NCBI GenBank assembly: GCA_949317995.1
Contig: OX439044.1
Span: 23,012,733 to 23,076,732, forward strand
Direction: 5' to 3'
From: Acholoe squamosa
Taxonomy: Eukaryota; Annelida; Polychaeta; Phyllodocida; Polynoidae
DNA: 64,000 nt
Below, in pieces: positions 1 to 12,900 of the stretch. The stretch's first letter is position 1. Every line of letters starts with the position of its first letter. A program made the position numbers and the translations under genes. The notes beneath the pieces were generated by a model. That model saw only the letters and a list, made by a program, of their open reading frames with translations. It was not told where the DNA came from and searched no databases.

Positions 1-325
1 GGCGTCTCCTCCGCTTCTCCGGACCTCCTCCGACTGCAACACAAGGTGAGTAGCCCTTTTAGTACCATCTCCCACCTTCCATGCTTCGTCTAGTTGTGTC
101 CCCCTGCTTTAGGTGATGTTCCCCCGCAAACCTTATGCCACAGCTGGCCTGTACTGGCCGTACCCGCCGGTGGCTAATTCTTCAGTGTCCCCCGCCTGTA
201 TTGGCCACCTCTCTGCCCCTCTCTGACAGCAACTATTCCGACCCGGTAGCACCTTCGTACACCCCCTATACTGGGGGTAGCTCCCCCTCTCTTCGTCTGG
301 AACACGTCTTTAGGATGAACTTACC

Positions 326-1090
326 CTACTGACTGGTTGACAGGGCTTCCCCGCAGTCACCTTCGGCTGGCTGCTCCTCTGCAGGCACGTCAGTCGACTC
401 GTCCTTCTCCGCCCTCTCCCTTCGTGGCCAAGCTTGACCACACCGAGCGCACTGACCCGAAGGTGCAGCATCCCCGTATCTTGTCCGTGTCACTTGCACC
501 AACTCATATTCCCCATTAGGTAAGCTTTGGATGGCTGCCGACGTGATACCTCCAGGTACCACCTTCAGACCGGGGCCCATGGACACTGGCTGACGCAACC
601 GTCTGGCGTACTCCCTCAGGGCTGCAGGTCCCGTAAAATCCCTGTGCCAAGGCATGGTAGCCTCCGCACACTACTCTTCCCCTCCGCCCCCTTGGTCTCC
701 TCCTTCTGGCTTAGCCGTGACTCCCACTATTCCTTGTGTCGGCGCCACCCCCTCTTCCTCCATTTCCACCACGGGGGCGTCAGTCACTACCACCACTCTA
801 TCCTGAGTCGGTGGTGGCAGTTCCAACTCCCTAGCCATACTCTCCACTATGGTCTCAGTTCCGGCTGGGACTAGCACCATGGTGTCCGCCGCCTCACCCT
901 CAGCCACAGTCTCCACTTGCAGGAGGAACTCCCCTTTTGGCGACTTAATCACTAGCCCGTTCATTCCCACAGTCACAGTCCTGGGGTGCCTCACCAGTCG
1001 CGGAGATGTAGCCCTGGCATGGCCTCCCTCCCCCGATAGTTTGGCCTGGCCCCTAGCAGATGTCTTCCGACCATTTCGACAGCGAAGTTC
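326..1090 (-). pseudogene. GC-rich open frame of unknown origin
   Basis: One minus-strand frame stays open over about 255 codons except for about one interruption. It has GC-rich codons and a protein-like composition: an acidic, Pro/Gly-rich middle and a CxxC (CARC) near the distal end. I recognise no family. Its upstream end runs into a dispersed SINE-like repeat at 1070-1240, so it may be part of a transposable element, or a host exon fused to repeat sequence. No splice sites bounding it are convincing. The function is unknown and the coding status is doubtful. Confidence 0.3.
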
Positions 1091-1240
1091 ATACTCATAG
1101 CCAGAAATGTATTTAGACGTTGATGAATGTCAGTGCCACACATATGTGCACCATGCACAGAGGGGATAGAAAAGAGGAGACGAGGATGCTAGGGGTCGAG
1201 AGGGTGCAGCAAAGCTGAAAGACCACTTTCAAGAGGGGTT
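1070..1240 (-). repeat. SINE-like dispersed repeat, diverged copy A
   Basis: This stretch resembles the repeats at 4605-4780 and 19536-19721. It shares the ccatttcgacag block, the 'catatgtgcaccat' block and the 'ggggatagaaaagagga' block in the same order. It lacks the simple (gtga)n end seen in the other two copies. Confidence 0.6.
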
Positions 1241-1640
1241 TAGGAGTTTAGATGGCCGTTTAGATCACATTGACCCTTTTGGTTTGGCAAAAGAGTCATG
1301 TGTGGTAGGCTTTGAGTAGGAGTGTGGGTTATAAAGGCTATAAATTTCTATAAAAGTGTGATGAAGGGAGGATGTGCATGTTATTTTACCAAAAAGAGTG
1401 TTGCTTGAAGGTACACTGTGGTACCTCAAAGAACTTTTTTTGGTGAATCAAGGTCTTCAATCAGTATGTGCTGTACATAATCTGTCACTACCTACAGTAA
1501 TAACTGCTGTAATATTACTGCTGCTTATGTCACTGTCTGTGGTTATCAGTCACCATCTACAGAAACCAGTCTCTAGTTATCTACTCTTTCCAGTCAGTTA
1601 TCTCTCACAATATACAGTAATCTATCACTGTAAGCAGTAA
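1241..1640. other. Unassigned stretch before the satellite
   Basis: There is no supported gene here. From about 1480 the sequence is built from loose repeats of 'tacagtaat' and 'gtcactatct', which look like a degenerate lead-in to the satellite that follows. The open frame at 1374-1640 is most likely fortuitous. Confidence 0.5.
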
Positions 1641-1649
1641 TATGTCAAC

Positions 1650-3640
1650 TTATTCCACCCATATTCCACACATACTCCAACCTTATTTGACTTATCTCAC
1701 CATTATTCCACCTTTTCCCATCCATATTCCACTTATCACATCCATATTCCCAATTTATTTCATGCAATTAAATACATAGTTATTACATTTATATTACACA
1801 CTTTTCCACCCATATTCCACTCACATTCAATCCCACCTTCATTCCACTCACATTCCACAAAATTTTCACATTGATTCCAATCTTTTTCAATGATTATACC
1901 CATATCCCAATTATTGCACCCAAAGTCCACACTTATTGCAACCATATTCCACACTTATTCCAGCTATAATCTACTTATTTTACCTATGATTTACTTATTC
2001 CTTCCATAATCCACACTGATTTCATCAATAATCCATACTTATTCCACCCATATTCCACACTTATTGCAATATTAGTCGACACCATATTCCACTTATTGCA
2101 CATTATTCCATCCATATTCCACTTACTCCACACAGTCACCACCCGTATCCCACTTATTCAACTTATTGGACTCATAGTCTACACCATATTCCACACTTAT
2201 TTCATCCATATTCCCATACTCCACCCATATGCCACACTTAGTGCATTCATAGTTCACTTAGTCCACCCATATTCCACTTATTCCAACCATATTCCAGTTA
2301 TTAGACCCATAGTCCACACCATTCCACCTTATTCCATCCATATTCCACTTACTCCATCCATAGTCCATTTATTCCACCCATATTCCATACTTAGTGCATG
2401 CATATTTCACTTATTCTACCCATATTCCACTTATTCCAACCATATCCCACTTATTCAACTTATTGGACTCATAGTCTATACCATATTCCACACTTATTTC
2501 ATCCATATTCCACTTACTCCAACCTTACTTCACATATTCGACCAATATTCCACACATGTTCACTTATTCCACACTTATCCCACTTGTTGGACCCATAGTC
2601 TACACCATATTCCACACTTATTCCATCCATATTCCACTTACTCCAACCATACTCCACTTATTCTACCTATGATTTACCTTTTCCTCCCAAAATCCACACT
2701 GATTTCATCTATAATCCATACTTATTCCACCCATATTCCACACTTATTGCAATATTAGTTGACACCATATTCCACTTCCTCCACCCATAGTCCACTTATT
2801 CCACACTTAGTGCATGCATAGTTCACTTATTCCAACCATATCCCACTTATTCAACTTATTGGACTCAGTCTACACCATATTCCACACTTATTTCATCCAT
2901 ATTCCACTTACTCCAACCATACTCCACTTATTCTACCTATAAGTTACTTATTCCTCCCATAATCCACACTGATTTTATCCATAATCCATACTTATTGCAA
3001 CATTAGTCGACACCATATTCCACATTATTCCATCCATATTCCACTTACTCCACACAGTCACCACCCGTATCCCACTTATTGGGCTCATAGTCTACACCAT
3101 ATTCCACACTTATTTCATCCATATTCCCATACTCCACTTATTCCACCCATATTTCACACTCAGTGCATGCATAGTTCACTCATTCCACTTATGCCAACCA
3201 TTACCCACTTATTCAACTTATTGGACTCATTATCTACAGCATATTCCACATTTATTTCATCCATATTCCACTTACTCCAACCATACTTCACATATTCCAC
3301 CCATATTCACTTATTCCACCAACATTCCACACTTATTCCACTTGTTGGACCAGTCTACACCTTATTCCATCCATATTCCACTTACTCCAACCATACTCCA
3401 CCCATATTCCGCACTTAGTGCACACATCGTTCATTTATTCCACCCATATTCTACTTCCATATTCCAAACTTATTGCATCATATTCTACTTTTTCACCAAC
3501 ATTCCACCTAATGCATCATTTTCCACACTTATGCCATCCATATATTCCCTCCGCAATGCATTTATTCCACCTATATTAAGCCTATATTCTACTCACTCCA
3601 CCCATATTGCAACCAGAGTTTACTTATTTCACCCATATTT
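1650..3640. repeat. TTCCAC-rich satellite with higher-order repeats
   Basis: About 2 kb is made of short degenerate units such as 'catattccacttattcc', roughly 12-14 bp each. A longer block, 'cttattcaacttattgg' followed by actcatagtctaca, recurs near 2150, 2447, 2845 and, less completely, 3070 and 3205. Short units are therefore organised into larger blocks of roughly 130-400 bp. Long open frames here (for example 2096-2758) arise because the repeat carries few stops on the plus strand. Confidence 0.85.
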
Positions 3641-3840
3641 GGGTTACATAACGTCCGTTTAAGCACACCTACACTTATTCATTTCAACCCCATAAGCTTG
3701 TATGAGACCTGGGCTTATTTTAGAGCCTGCGCTTATAGTTTTAGACCTCCTCGATAATAGGATTTTTGATGGAAAAAAAACCCATTGGTCCTGAACGGCT
3801 GGCCACTGTGGCAAGTAACAACTACACTGCCTGCTATACT

Positions 3841-3983
3841 CAGGGATGAAAGTCACAGAGCACAAAAAACCCTGAAATGGTCCAATATTCGCCCCAAAAA
3901 CCTGGGTTTATATATGAATGTATAGGGCCCTGGAACTTCAAAATCCCTGAAATCAGGGAATTCCCTGAAGACTTTCATCCCTG
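3841..3983. mobile_element. Short TIR element (CAGGGATG family), 143 bp
   Basis: The ends are perfect 14-bp inverted repeats, CAGGGATGAAAGTC and its complement. They are flanked by the 6-bp direct repeat tatact at 3835-3840 and 3984-3989. There is no coding capacity, so this is a non-autonomous DNA transposon. The CAGGG start recalls hAT elements, but only 6 bp of duplication are evident. The superfamily is therefore left open. Confidence 0.8.
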
Positions 3984-3989
3984 TATACT

Positions 3990-4315
3990 GCCGGGGTCAG
4001 ATCCGTGGCCCGGAAGTGGCAGCCAACCTGCTAGCCACTCTCCACTAACCCCCCCCCCACACACACCTCCCACTCACATGTCCAGTCAGGCAGGCCCTAT
4101 GCTTAAGGGAGTGAGGGGAGGGGGTTATAGACCAGTTGAGGGTATGGACCCAGGGTGCGATCAGTACATTGATTTACAGTGGAGGGTAGAGCTCAGGGCA
4201 AAGTCTTGGGCAGATGCAGTTGTAATAGACCACTTTCTCTTAGCAGAGGAAAGTGGTCAATAATGACTCTTTTTAGATGGCCTAGGGAAGCCATCCAATA
4301 CTTTTGACGCTGTCC
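3990..4315. other. Unassigned stretch
   Basis: No gene is supported. The 3' part (about 4225-4300) has a loose match to the distal end of the SINE-like repeat ('ggcctagggaagcc') and a small inverted repeat (gaccactttc / gaaagtggtc). Confidence 0.4.
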
Positions 4316-4324
4316 AACTGCAGT

Positions 4325-4595
4325 GAGTTAGTTAGTTAGTTATTGTTTTATGGCACTTCAGCTACTGGTGATGGCTATTTGTGACTAAAGGTTTTATGGA
4401 AGAAAGTTTCTACTGTTTAAATTTGACTGTAGTATCCCAGGTTCTTGACATATGCAAGTATTGTATCCGGTCTGCAGGTATCAAATAACTCTTTCAGTGT
4501 TGTACATTGATGGTATTGTGCCCTGATGGGGCACTGGCTACATTCCACAAGGAAATGTTCCACCGTCAGGTGTTTTTGACACCTGTTGCAAAGCC
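4325..4595 (-). mobile_element. SINE-like element with (gtta)n end
   Basis: The element is bounded by direct repeats of aactgcagt at 4316-4324 and 4596-4604; the match extends to 'ccaactgcagtgag'. The plus-strand start is a simple repeat, gagttagttagttag. A tail of that kind on the minus strand, plus a target duplication of 9 bp or more, fits retroposition. It has no open frame and the family is not recognised. Confidence 0.6.
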
Positions 4596-4604
4596 AACTG
4601 CAGT

Positions 4605-4780
4605 GAGTGAGTAATAGATGTTTAACGCCATTTCGACAGCTAAGGTCATATTCATGGCGAGAACTACATTACACAATTTCACAGAAGAATGTGTCAGTGC
4701 CTGCGCATATGTGCACCACACACATCCGAGGGGATAGGAAAGAGGAGGTATAAACCCTTTCAAGTGGGCTAGGGAAGTTG
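4605..4780 (-). mobile_element. SINE-like dispersed repeat, copy B
   Basis: It is flanked by aactgcagt at 4596-4604 and 4781-4789. It starts with gagtgagtaatag on the plus strand, a simple-repeat tail if read on the minus strand, and matches the element at 19536-19721 along its length. It shares its left duplication with the neighbouring element, so the two inserted at the same target. Confidence 0.75.
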
Positions 4781-4789
4781 AACTGCAGT

Positions 4790-5233
4790 ACAATTGAAGC
4801 TATTTGGTGAATCACTGCAGCATGAAGTGTGTTGCTGCTGCAGGATGACACACACTCCTGGCACTCAATCCGGTGTACAGTGCATGCACATCCATGGGGA
4901 AAGCATCAACATTTATCTTATAGATCCTTGTAAGGAGTTCTAGTACATTTTGACACTCAAAACAGAACATGATTGTATGTCAATTTAGTTTAATTATACA
5001 ACAAGAAATCCTATCTCAATCCCTAAGTAGGAAAGTACTGCATGATTCTACATCAAAAGAAATAATTTCACGGTTTTTCTTCCTTTCAATGAGTTTATTG
5101 TCTTTAGAACAGCTGTCTTGCCCATTTCGATAAAGATGATACAATATTTCATGATAGCTCATTTTTTTTTGGGTGGCTGCTGACAGTTTCACAATGTCCA
5201 CTAAATGCTAAACTTTTCCAACCTCCATGTCAA
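4790..5233. other. Unassigned intergenic stretch
   Basis: I see no gene, repeat boundary or RNA here. The short minus-strand frames at 4669-4851 and 5016-5201 lack any protein-like signal. Confidence 0.4.
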
Positions 5234-5430
5234 GTACCATAACACCTTTCCCATAAGCAGTCCCCCCCCCCCCATGTCAACCGATGAACTTGTGGGAAAC
5301 TTATAGGCAGCTTTTTGGAGCATTAGAAAAAAAGAAACAACCTTGCCATAAGCCGACCACAAAGTTTTGAGAAAATGCTATCCTTAAAAGGTCACAAAAA
5401 TGTCGGCTTGTGGGACAGGTTTTACGGTAC
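5234..5430. mobile_element. Short TIR element, TACCGTAA-type ends
   Basis: The inverted termini match imperfectly: gtaccataacacctttccc at the left against the complement of gggacaggttttacggtac at the right. The inner ends carry 'cataagc' and 'gcttgtggg', as in the sibling element at 13696-13975. It is non-coding and about 197 bp long. Confidence 0.55.
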
Positions 5431-5645
5431 CTGATTAATATAAAAACATTATATACAACGGCTCCAGAGATTAGGTTTATCGTAAACCTAAAACATAGTG
5501 GTCTACGTAATCACAAATGTAAATGGCAGGATTTTTCACTGATTCTAGATTCAAAACAAAATTACTTACAAGTACACATATCTTTGATTCACAATTATGG
5601 GGAATCGCTCTCCTTGGTTATGTTAAATCATTTAATCCCTATAGT

Positions 5646-6156
5646 ACCGTAGTACCTCGAATATAAGGCATATCTCTTGATTTTGTGCAGTTTGGCACTG
5701 CTCTAAAGCGACCTAACGGAACCAGACTGGTGCCTGGAGGGCTACATGCATGCTGACATCAGCAATTTCCGGACCTGATCTTGCAGCCACACCTGCTCCC
5801 AGCAGGTCAAGACAGTTTGGAAGTATGGCACCCATCTGAATATCGTGAGAAATTCCGAGATCAGAACTGTCATGGCTGCACACACAGATAAACAAGAAAC
5901 TTCGCTACAGTATAAAGTCCTTGTATAGGTGTAGTAACAGACTGTCCTTGCATAAAAACTGAGCTTTATACAGAGGTTGCAGGTTCCTTAGTCGGGGGCA
6001 CCATTGCTTGATCTGGGACCAGGAGATAAGCACTGATAACAGCCAGCATGATGGGTACCATATGTTATGTAAGGCATCATAAAAAGCCTGTATTGAATGA
6101 ATGGAATTATCTCAATAATGTATCCCGATAGGTTGGTATACACGAGGTACTACGGT
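5646..6156. mobile_element. Short TIR element, 511 bp
   Basis: The termini are a perfect 14-bp inverted repeat, accgtagtacctcg and cgaggtactacggt. No protein is encoded. The ends resemble the TACCGTAA group elsewhere in the window. Confidence 0.65.
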
Positions 6157-6718
6157 GTATGGCACATTATTCAGTTCTTTTAGACAGTTGTTTGCTTTTT
6201 CAAACATAAAGATACTGATATAGAACCATGCAAGCAGAGGCGTACGCGAGTATCCAGTGCTGAATTTTTACATTTAAAATGTAATCTTTCAAAAGTATTC
6301 TATTTTCAAGTTTGTGTCCAAATGCCATTCAATTCCTCTACACGTATGTGTTTTTGCATTTAAATATTCTATTGTAGATATTAAGTTCCCGGGTATCTTT
6401 CACTTGGTTCCTACCAAGTATTGATGTAAATGTTAAGTACAGCTTTGTTCTGTATCTGTAAATAATCATCAACATTATCCAGTAAAAAGTGCCCATTGCT
6501 GTAGCCAATCACCGGGGTTAGTAAATATCTAAGACAGACCTCAATTCTACTGGTACAGAAACAACTGTTGGTCTCACATATTACATGTATGAACTTATTT
6601 TTCTCTAACCCCCCTTTCTGTGTTTAAACCTCAACTCCCTTCCTAGTATCCATGAACAGAGAAGGACAAAGCACACCAGGCAGCAACGGTAATCTCAGGT
6701 CTGGTCTAACATCGGACG
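6157..6718. other. Region 3' of UMPS
   Basis: No gene is seen. The proximal part should hold the 3' untranslated region of UMPS, which ends at 6719 on the minus strand. I see no canonical AATAAA signal close to the stop. The nearest AT-rich candidate is around 6595-6605 (AAAAATAAG on the minus strand). Confidence 0.4.
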
Positions 6719-6921
6719 TTATTCTGGTACAACAGTGATCAGGGATTCATAGGCACTGTAGCCAGCTGCCTGGAACTGTTTAGCTGCCATAACCATGTCT
6801 GGTGCCTGAAGGATACCACGTCCAACAATGATGATGTCTGAGTGATGAGTTCCGATTACTTCAGCCGGACTCAGGTACTGCTGCCCCAGTGAGTCACCAC
6901 TGCCCGACTGCATGTTCACAC
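6719..6921 (-). CDS. UMPS: UMPS coding exon 11 and stop
   Basis: The exon encodes [20 protein letters not shown] and [10 protein letters not shown], the phosphate-binding end of the decarboxylase barrel. It closes at TAA (6719-6721). The acceptor is TTTCAG. Confidence 0.94.
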
Positions 6922-9900
6922 CTGAAACAGTTGTGTATCAAAACGTTAAAATAATTCGTCAACACTCTCTCTCACAAACCTCCCCATTCAGATGTGGGTT
7001 GCTCACTGGTTACCATTTAGAACATGATGGTTTGAAACAGCCAAAGAGAGAGCTGGATTCGGGGGCATCTATTTGCTGTAGAACACTGGGCAATAAAAGC
7101 ATCACATTTCTTAGTTGGAAAGACCACCTTAACTTAGTGTCTACATATGGGTTAGACCATCTTAACCCAGTGTCTACAGGGTTTTATAGTACCCGATGAA
7201 GGAAGGGACTATATAAGCCTGTAGACATTGGGTTAACCTACTTAGAATACGATGCTTTTATGACCCAGGTTTCTATCGCATGTAGACAGTCACACCCTCA
7301 ACTGCAGCCCAGTTTTACAACCATCGTGTTTTAAAGGGTTACAAGACCTAACGAATGAGGGTCCTATATAACCCTGTAGAAACCTTGGTTGCGGGGTCGA
7401 TGTCAAACACCTGCACTACTTCTCATATTGATATACTGGGTGTAACTTGAGCAGGATCAGAGACTTACCAGGTGTCATATGGATGAGGCAGGGGTCGTCT
7501 GTTACAAGCTTCCTTTGACAGATGAATCCAACAACATAGTCTGTGTGTTCCTTGGCCATCTGGATAGCAGCTAATCAGGAAAAGCAGAGAAAAATGTCAA
7601 CGCATTTCAAAGGTCAAAGTTCCAACAATTTAAAGTGTGTTCATAAGAACAGAAGTTCGGAATTCCAAAATAGTTAGAAAAAGTGTCATCTCTGGAATTT
7701 ACACAGGCTACTGTTCTTTTACTCAATACTGTAGAGTGAGTTCTCCCAAATGATAATACAAGGAGGCATAAATTTTAGGAATTTAGGTTCTTTTTTAAGG
7801 AAATGTTCACAGCATAGCTGTGATGAATTATTTTCTTATGGTTAAGGAACATAGTTACCATAGAACAAGACTTAGTTTATAATTCAACTAGATAGCATAT
7901 TGGGAGTGCTCAGCCGTGACCAGGCAGTACACACGGCCTCCACACACCTGAGACGTACTATAAGTATACAATTCAACTTGATAGCATATTGGGAGTGCTC
8001 AGCCAGGACCAGGCAGTACACACGGCCTCCACACACCTGAGACGTACTATAAGTATACAATTCAACTTGATAGCATATTGGGAGTGCTTAGCCGTGACCA
8101 AGCAGTAAACAGCCTCCACACACCTGAGACGTACTACAAGTATATAATTCAACTTGATAGCATATTGGGAGTGCTCAGCCGTAACCAGGCAGTACACACA
8201 GCCTGCGCACACCTGGGACACAGATTTATACATAGTAGTACGTCTCAGATGTATGGAGGCCGTGTGTACTGCCTGGTCACGGCTGAGCACTCACAATATG
8301 CATGGAGGCAGTGAGGTTACTGAGTACGATTTGGACAAAATTCTAGCGCAGACTGTTAGATGTGAATGAATTATTTTCAAATGAAAATAATTCAACAACA
8401 GTTAGAAACTTGCCCTAGTATTAATACTACCAGTAATTGAAACTTGTACACTTACCTTGTGTATATTCATCCTTACAAAGGTTGCCTTTGCTACTCATCT
8501 CTGCTATCAACAGACATCCTTGTTCCCGGGGCTTCCCGATCTTCAGCAATATAAACAAAACTGGTGATTGTCAGTTTGGAAAACGAGCTAGTGTCCTTTA
8601 TAGATGAGCGCAGCTTATAGTATACACCAAACTAACCCTCATACCTTAATAGTGTTCCTGAACACGTCGTGCGCTTTACAGGCGAGGTCAAATACACTGT
8701 ATCTATAAATAAGCTTGAATGGCCAAGAATCAAATAAACAGCTGGGCCTTTAAGTATTTCTTTCAACTCATGGTACGCCTTATATTCTGAGTTGTTATAT
8801 ACCTGCGGTACTACAGCACAAGTTTACAAATTACAGGGCACATACTGCAAAACACTACTACAAAACACTATGTGTAAAGCCCAGCTTATACACGAAACTA
8901 ATCTCAGCTGCAGCTCATAGCTTGTTCAGCAAATCTATTTGCGGCTTATATACGAGGTGAAAATGTATTATGTGTACAGTATATCACTATTATGCTAATG
9001 ATAAGGACGTTTTCATACTCATGATATGGCCTAGAGCAAAGCAAAAAAAATGCGAGTGCACCTTATACATGCAGTGTGGCTTAGATTCCCCCTTAATGGT
9101 GGTAAGAATGTTAACAATGTTGCATTGTCTTATGCTATCTTTATTTTTAGTTGTCTTTATGATGTCAAACTCTTTACAGCCTACCTCTTTGAGTCCATCA
9201 ATGACCCCTGGGCCTGGAAGTACATGGGCATTGATGATGTGAGCCCAGTTGACGATCTTGTAGATACCTCGGCTATACTGCTGCTTCACAGTTTTCCCAA
9301 TGTCTGCAAACTTCCTGTTCAATCAAGAATCGCGATGACCAATGAAACATGGGATTTCTAAGTACATGCTAGTCATTCAAGAATGATCGGTATTACATGA
9401 CTGTTGACCATCACACGTAACCAAATTCACACATGCATTTAAACATAGACATTGCTTACCGATCCTCAAAGATGAGGAAATTATGTCGTGCTGCGAGGTT
9501 GGCAAGTTTGGCAACAAAGTCATCACTGAAATCTTCGACAATATCAATGTGTGTTTTTAGCACACAAATATAAGGCCCCAATGTGTCCGCGAGCTGGAAA
9601 ATAACCCACAAATACATAAGACACGAAAAGGAAAGTGTTTACATTGTTATATTCCTCCAATAAACTCATTCTTCTCGTCAATACAGTATTCTCATATGCA
9701 AGCATATCAGAAAAGTTTAAAATTTGCTTTCCTTATAAACAATTACATGAATCAATTCTGAAATATACCGTAGCATTCAAGCATAATAAATTTTTGCTAC
9801 TTTTTTTTGGGGGGGATCTATAGGAATATCTCCATACCTGCAATATTTGGGAAGCAGTGGTAACATCAGCAGACAATGCCAAGTTGGTCTTCTTGTAGGC

Positions 9901-12900
9901 CATAATGGTGAAGAGCCGCTTTGTCAATGGGTGTGTACATAGAGCTGCCCTTTCATGGTATGACATAACCTGTATCAAAACATAACTCATTAAGATGTTT
10001 TACTTGAAGAAGTAGGGGGCATGGAACAGTCACTGATCCAAAAACACTTTGAAATCTTACAATAGAGGACCTTAATCATTTTTTCCGATTCATATTACCG
10101 GGTAATCTCCAATCGTGGATTTAAAACAATGGCAAAATTTAGCATAGTATGAACCCTTACCGGGTTACCGGTAGTTGGGATTCACAAAACTCACCTTGGG
10201 TTGTCCTTCTGTGGATTTGTTGTTGACATCACCATTTCCATGGCTACTGTCAGGTTGGTGTGTATTATTTTCTTCTATGAACTTCTTGACCTTTGCTACC
10301 GTTTCGTCTGTGATTTTTCCTTCTCTCAGTAAGACTTCAAGAAGTCTTGAGATAGTTATAATACTGTCAAAGAATGATAAAATATATCGGTAGTAAATAA
10401 GCGCTTCATCTCATGCATGGTACTGCAATACATGGCCTAGTTTGGAACAGCATTTAATTATATGATCATTGAGACATGAGTAAATTTCATAAACGGTCAG
10501 TCTTTCATTTTCTCAATACATTCCCTAACTGCGGTTACCTGTGGAGGGTTATGCCACGTTCTTTGAGTGTGAGACTGCCACCCTGCTGCCTGTCTAGAAG
10601 TACCACAGCGTCAGTGACCACCAAGCCTTCTGTGTGTAATGACTGCAGCACAAGCAAAAACATACCACTGTTTATAATGTACCAATTTAAGTCTATTTTA
10701 ATTGTCAAATAACGAACGTGGGACCATACAGGGGACCTATCACGATAGTCGATTTTTAGATCCACGCAACAACCCCAACATGACCTACTTTCGTTGGGCA
10801 ACTTGCCTACTCTTTACCACTGCAGGGGTAGGAAATCGACTTACATTTACATTGCAGTCTATTTCTTTGGTGATCATGCTCATCAATACAAACCCATAGC
10901 TGTGTTTGGTTAGTCAATACGACCAATATTAAGACATTTACAGCAATATTTGTGAGAAATCCCATAGCTAAGTATTATGAAATGCCCTGCAAAGTCGCCG
11001 ATACTAGCGGTTTACGACGGTAGCGCCCCCGGTGTTAAATCTATGAACTCACTTTTGTATCGCATGTATAGATCTTCAGGAATACGATGTGAATGACCCA
11101 TCCAATGGATGCTGGGTTTAAAATCAGGAACATATGGGCCTAGGCTTTAAATGGACCAGCATATACATGAGCAAAAGTGTACACTAAGACTGTGATACTA
11201 TATCTGAACAATTACAATTCATCTATATAATGAAAACTGGTCTCGTGTCTCCATTTAGGCACTAACCTGAACAGTTTCTTGTACACTGGATCCACTTGTA
11301 ACGACATCTTCAACAACCAGACAGACATCTCCAGCTGAAAATTTCCCTTCGATCATCTTCTTGGTTCCATATCCTTTTGCTTCCTTTCGTCGAATTAGCA
11401 TTGGAATGTTGTGCTTTGTTGATATGCACTGAAAGTTTACCCGAATTCATGAACTTTTTTTCTGTTATATGCTTTTAACATATTCAACTAAGAAATCATT
11501 TGACAAATATACCCTATAACTCAAGATACACAAATTGATATTTACTATAAAAAAAAACAACAAAAAACGGTACAAGCAGCAGCTCATAGACAATTTCAGA
11601 GGCATGCTACAGCATCAAATAGGATGTTCCTGGACACAGCATGTCGCTTATATGTGGGGTTTTACCATCACACTTTAAGTAGATGGGATATGGGAAATTC
11701 GGAGATACTTACTGTTGCAATAGGTAGAGCAGTATAAGGTACTCCACAGATAGAAGAATACTGACAGCTCTTTTCTTGGACTGCATCATACAGGGCATCT
11801 GCCACTTTAACCTGTAACAGAATGATATCATTCATTGCAGCGTTCAAGTCACCATTCACCTTCCACAATTGGTTTGGTTGGTTTTACCCACACTACTGAT
11901 TTAGCATAGTTACAGTGGTTCTTGGACATTAAGTATTTTCTTTTCTGTTTAGACAGGTATTCAAAAGCTGCGTGTCCAAACAGCCCAACAATTACTTGCT
12001 GCTTGCCCGACACAGCAGGGACCACATCTATTGATGATCGAATCTATGAGGAGGGGTGAGGGGGAAAACCGCTACCGGGGCTTAATTCTCCTTTTCTTCT
12101 CAAAGGATATCAAGTGTTCTTTTACTTTCCTGGTCCCATAGGCAGGGCCAGACAAACCATGGCTTTTAATCACTCAGTCATGGTTCACTTAGGCAGAATC
12201 CCATGACAAAATGCAAGCATGTAGGCCTGGGTCCGTGCCTTTTTATGAATCTGGTATGCCCACTGTTAGCATGGAAGAAGAATTTCTCCTTTGTGGACTC
12301 ACCATTAAGTTTTTCTGCTCCTTCATGCCGTCTCATGAAGGTCCCCACTCCACAGGGGGAAACCTTCCACAAATGACCATATCTCGCTATCCTGCACAAC
12401 CGCTTAACAGGTTCCTTATCTTTTCCCTCCATGGGATATTTCCTTTATCAGAGATGCCACTCACTGGCCAACAAATGCCAGGAAAACTGGACTTTGGACA
12501 CATTTTCCCAGGAATTTAACATAATTCAATACAGAAATCTTGGAATCAAAACCAGGAATTCCTGGTAAACCAGGAAAAGTGGCATCTCTGCTTTATGGCC
12601 CCAATTACCCATGAAATAGTATCTGAGTATATCTCTGGAGCCTTCACCAGTGGCCAAATCTCGGACATATCTCGTACATTCACACAGAACTCAGTCAGGG
12701 ACCCGAATCAGGGTCCATGCAATTTTCACTTTTTGTGCAGTGGCGGATCCAGGATGTGGAAAAGGAGGGGGCGTGGCCTAAAGGGAGGGGGTGCATCCTC
12801 TCTTTTTTGCCCAAATTTTGGGGTCCAAAATATGCACTTTTATTTGCAGTTAAAAAAGTACTGGCAAAAAGGATGGGGCGCACAATACCACGGCCCCTGT

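Noticed and set aside
2096-2758. 220-residue open frame in the satellite
   Set aside because: Its sequence is a translation of the TTCCAC repeat (IPHLF/HPYST patterns). The repeat happens to lack stops in that frame.
7880-8320. CRISPR-like array
   Set aside because: The units are 89 bp, contiguous and without unique spacers, in a eukaryotic intron. It is a tandem repeat.
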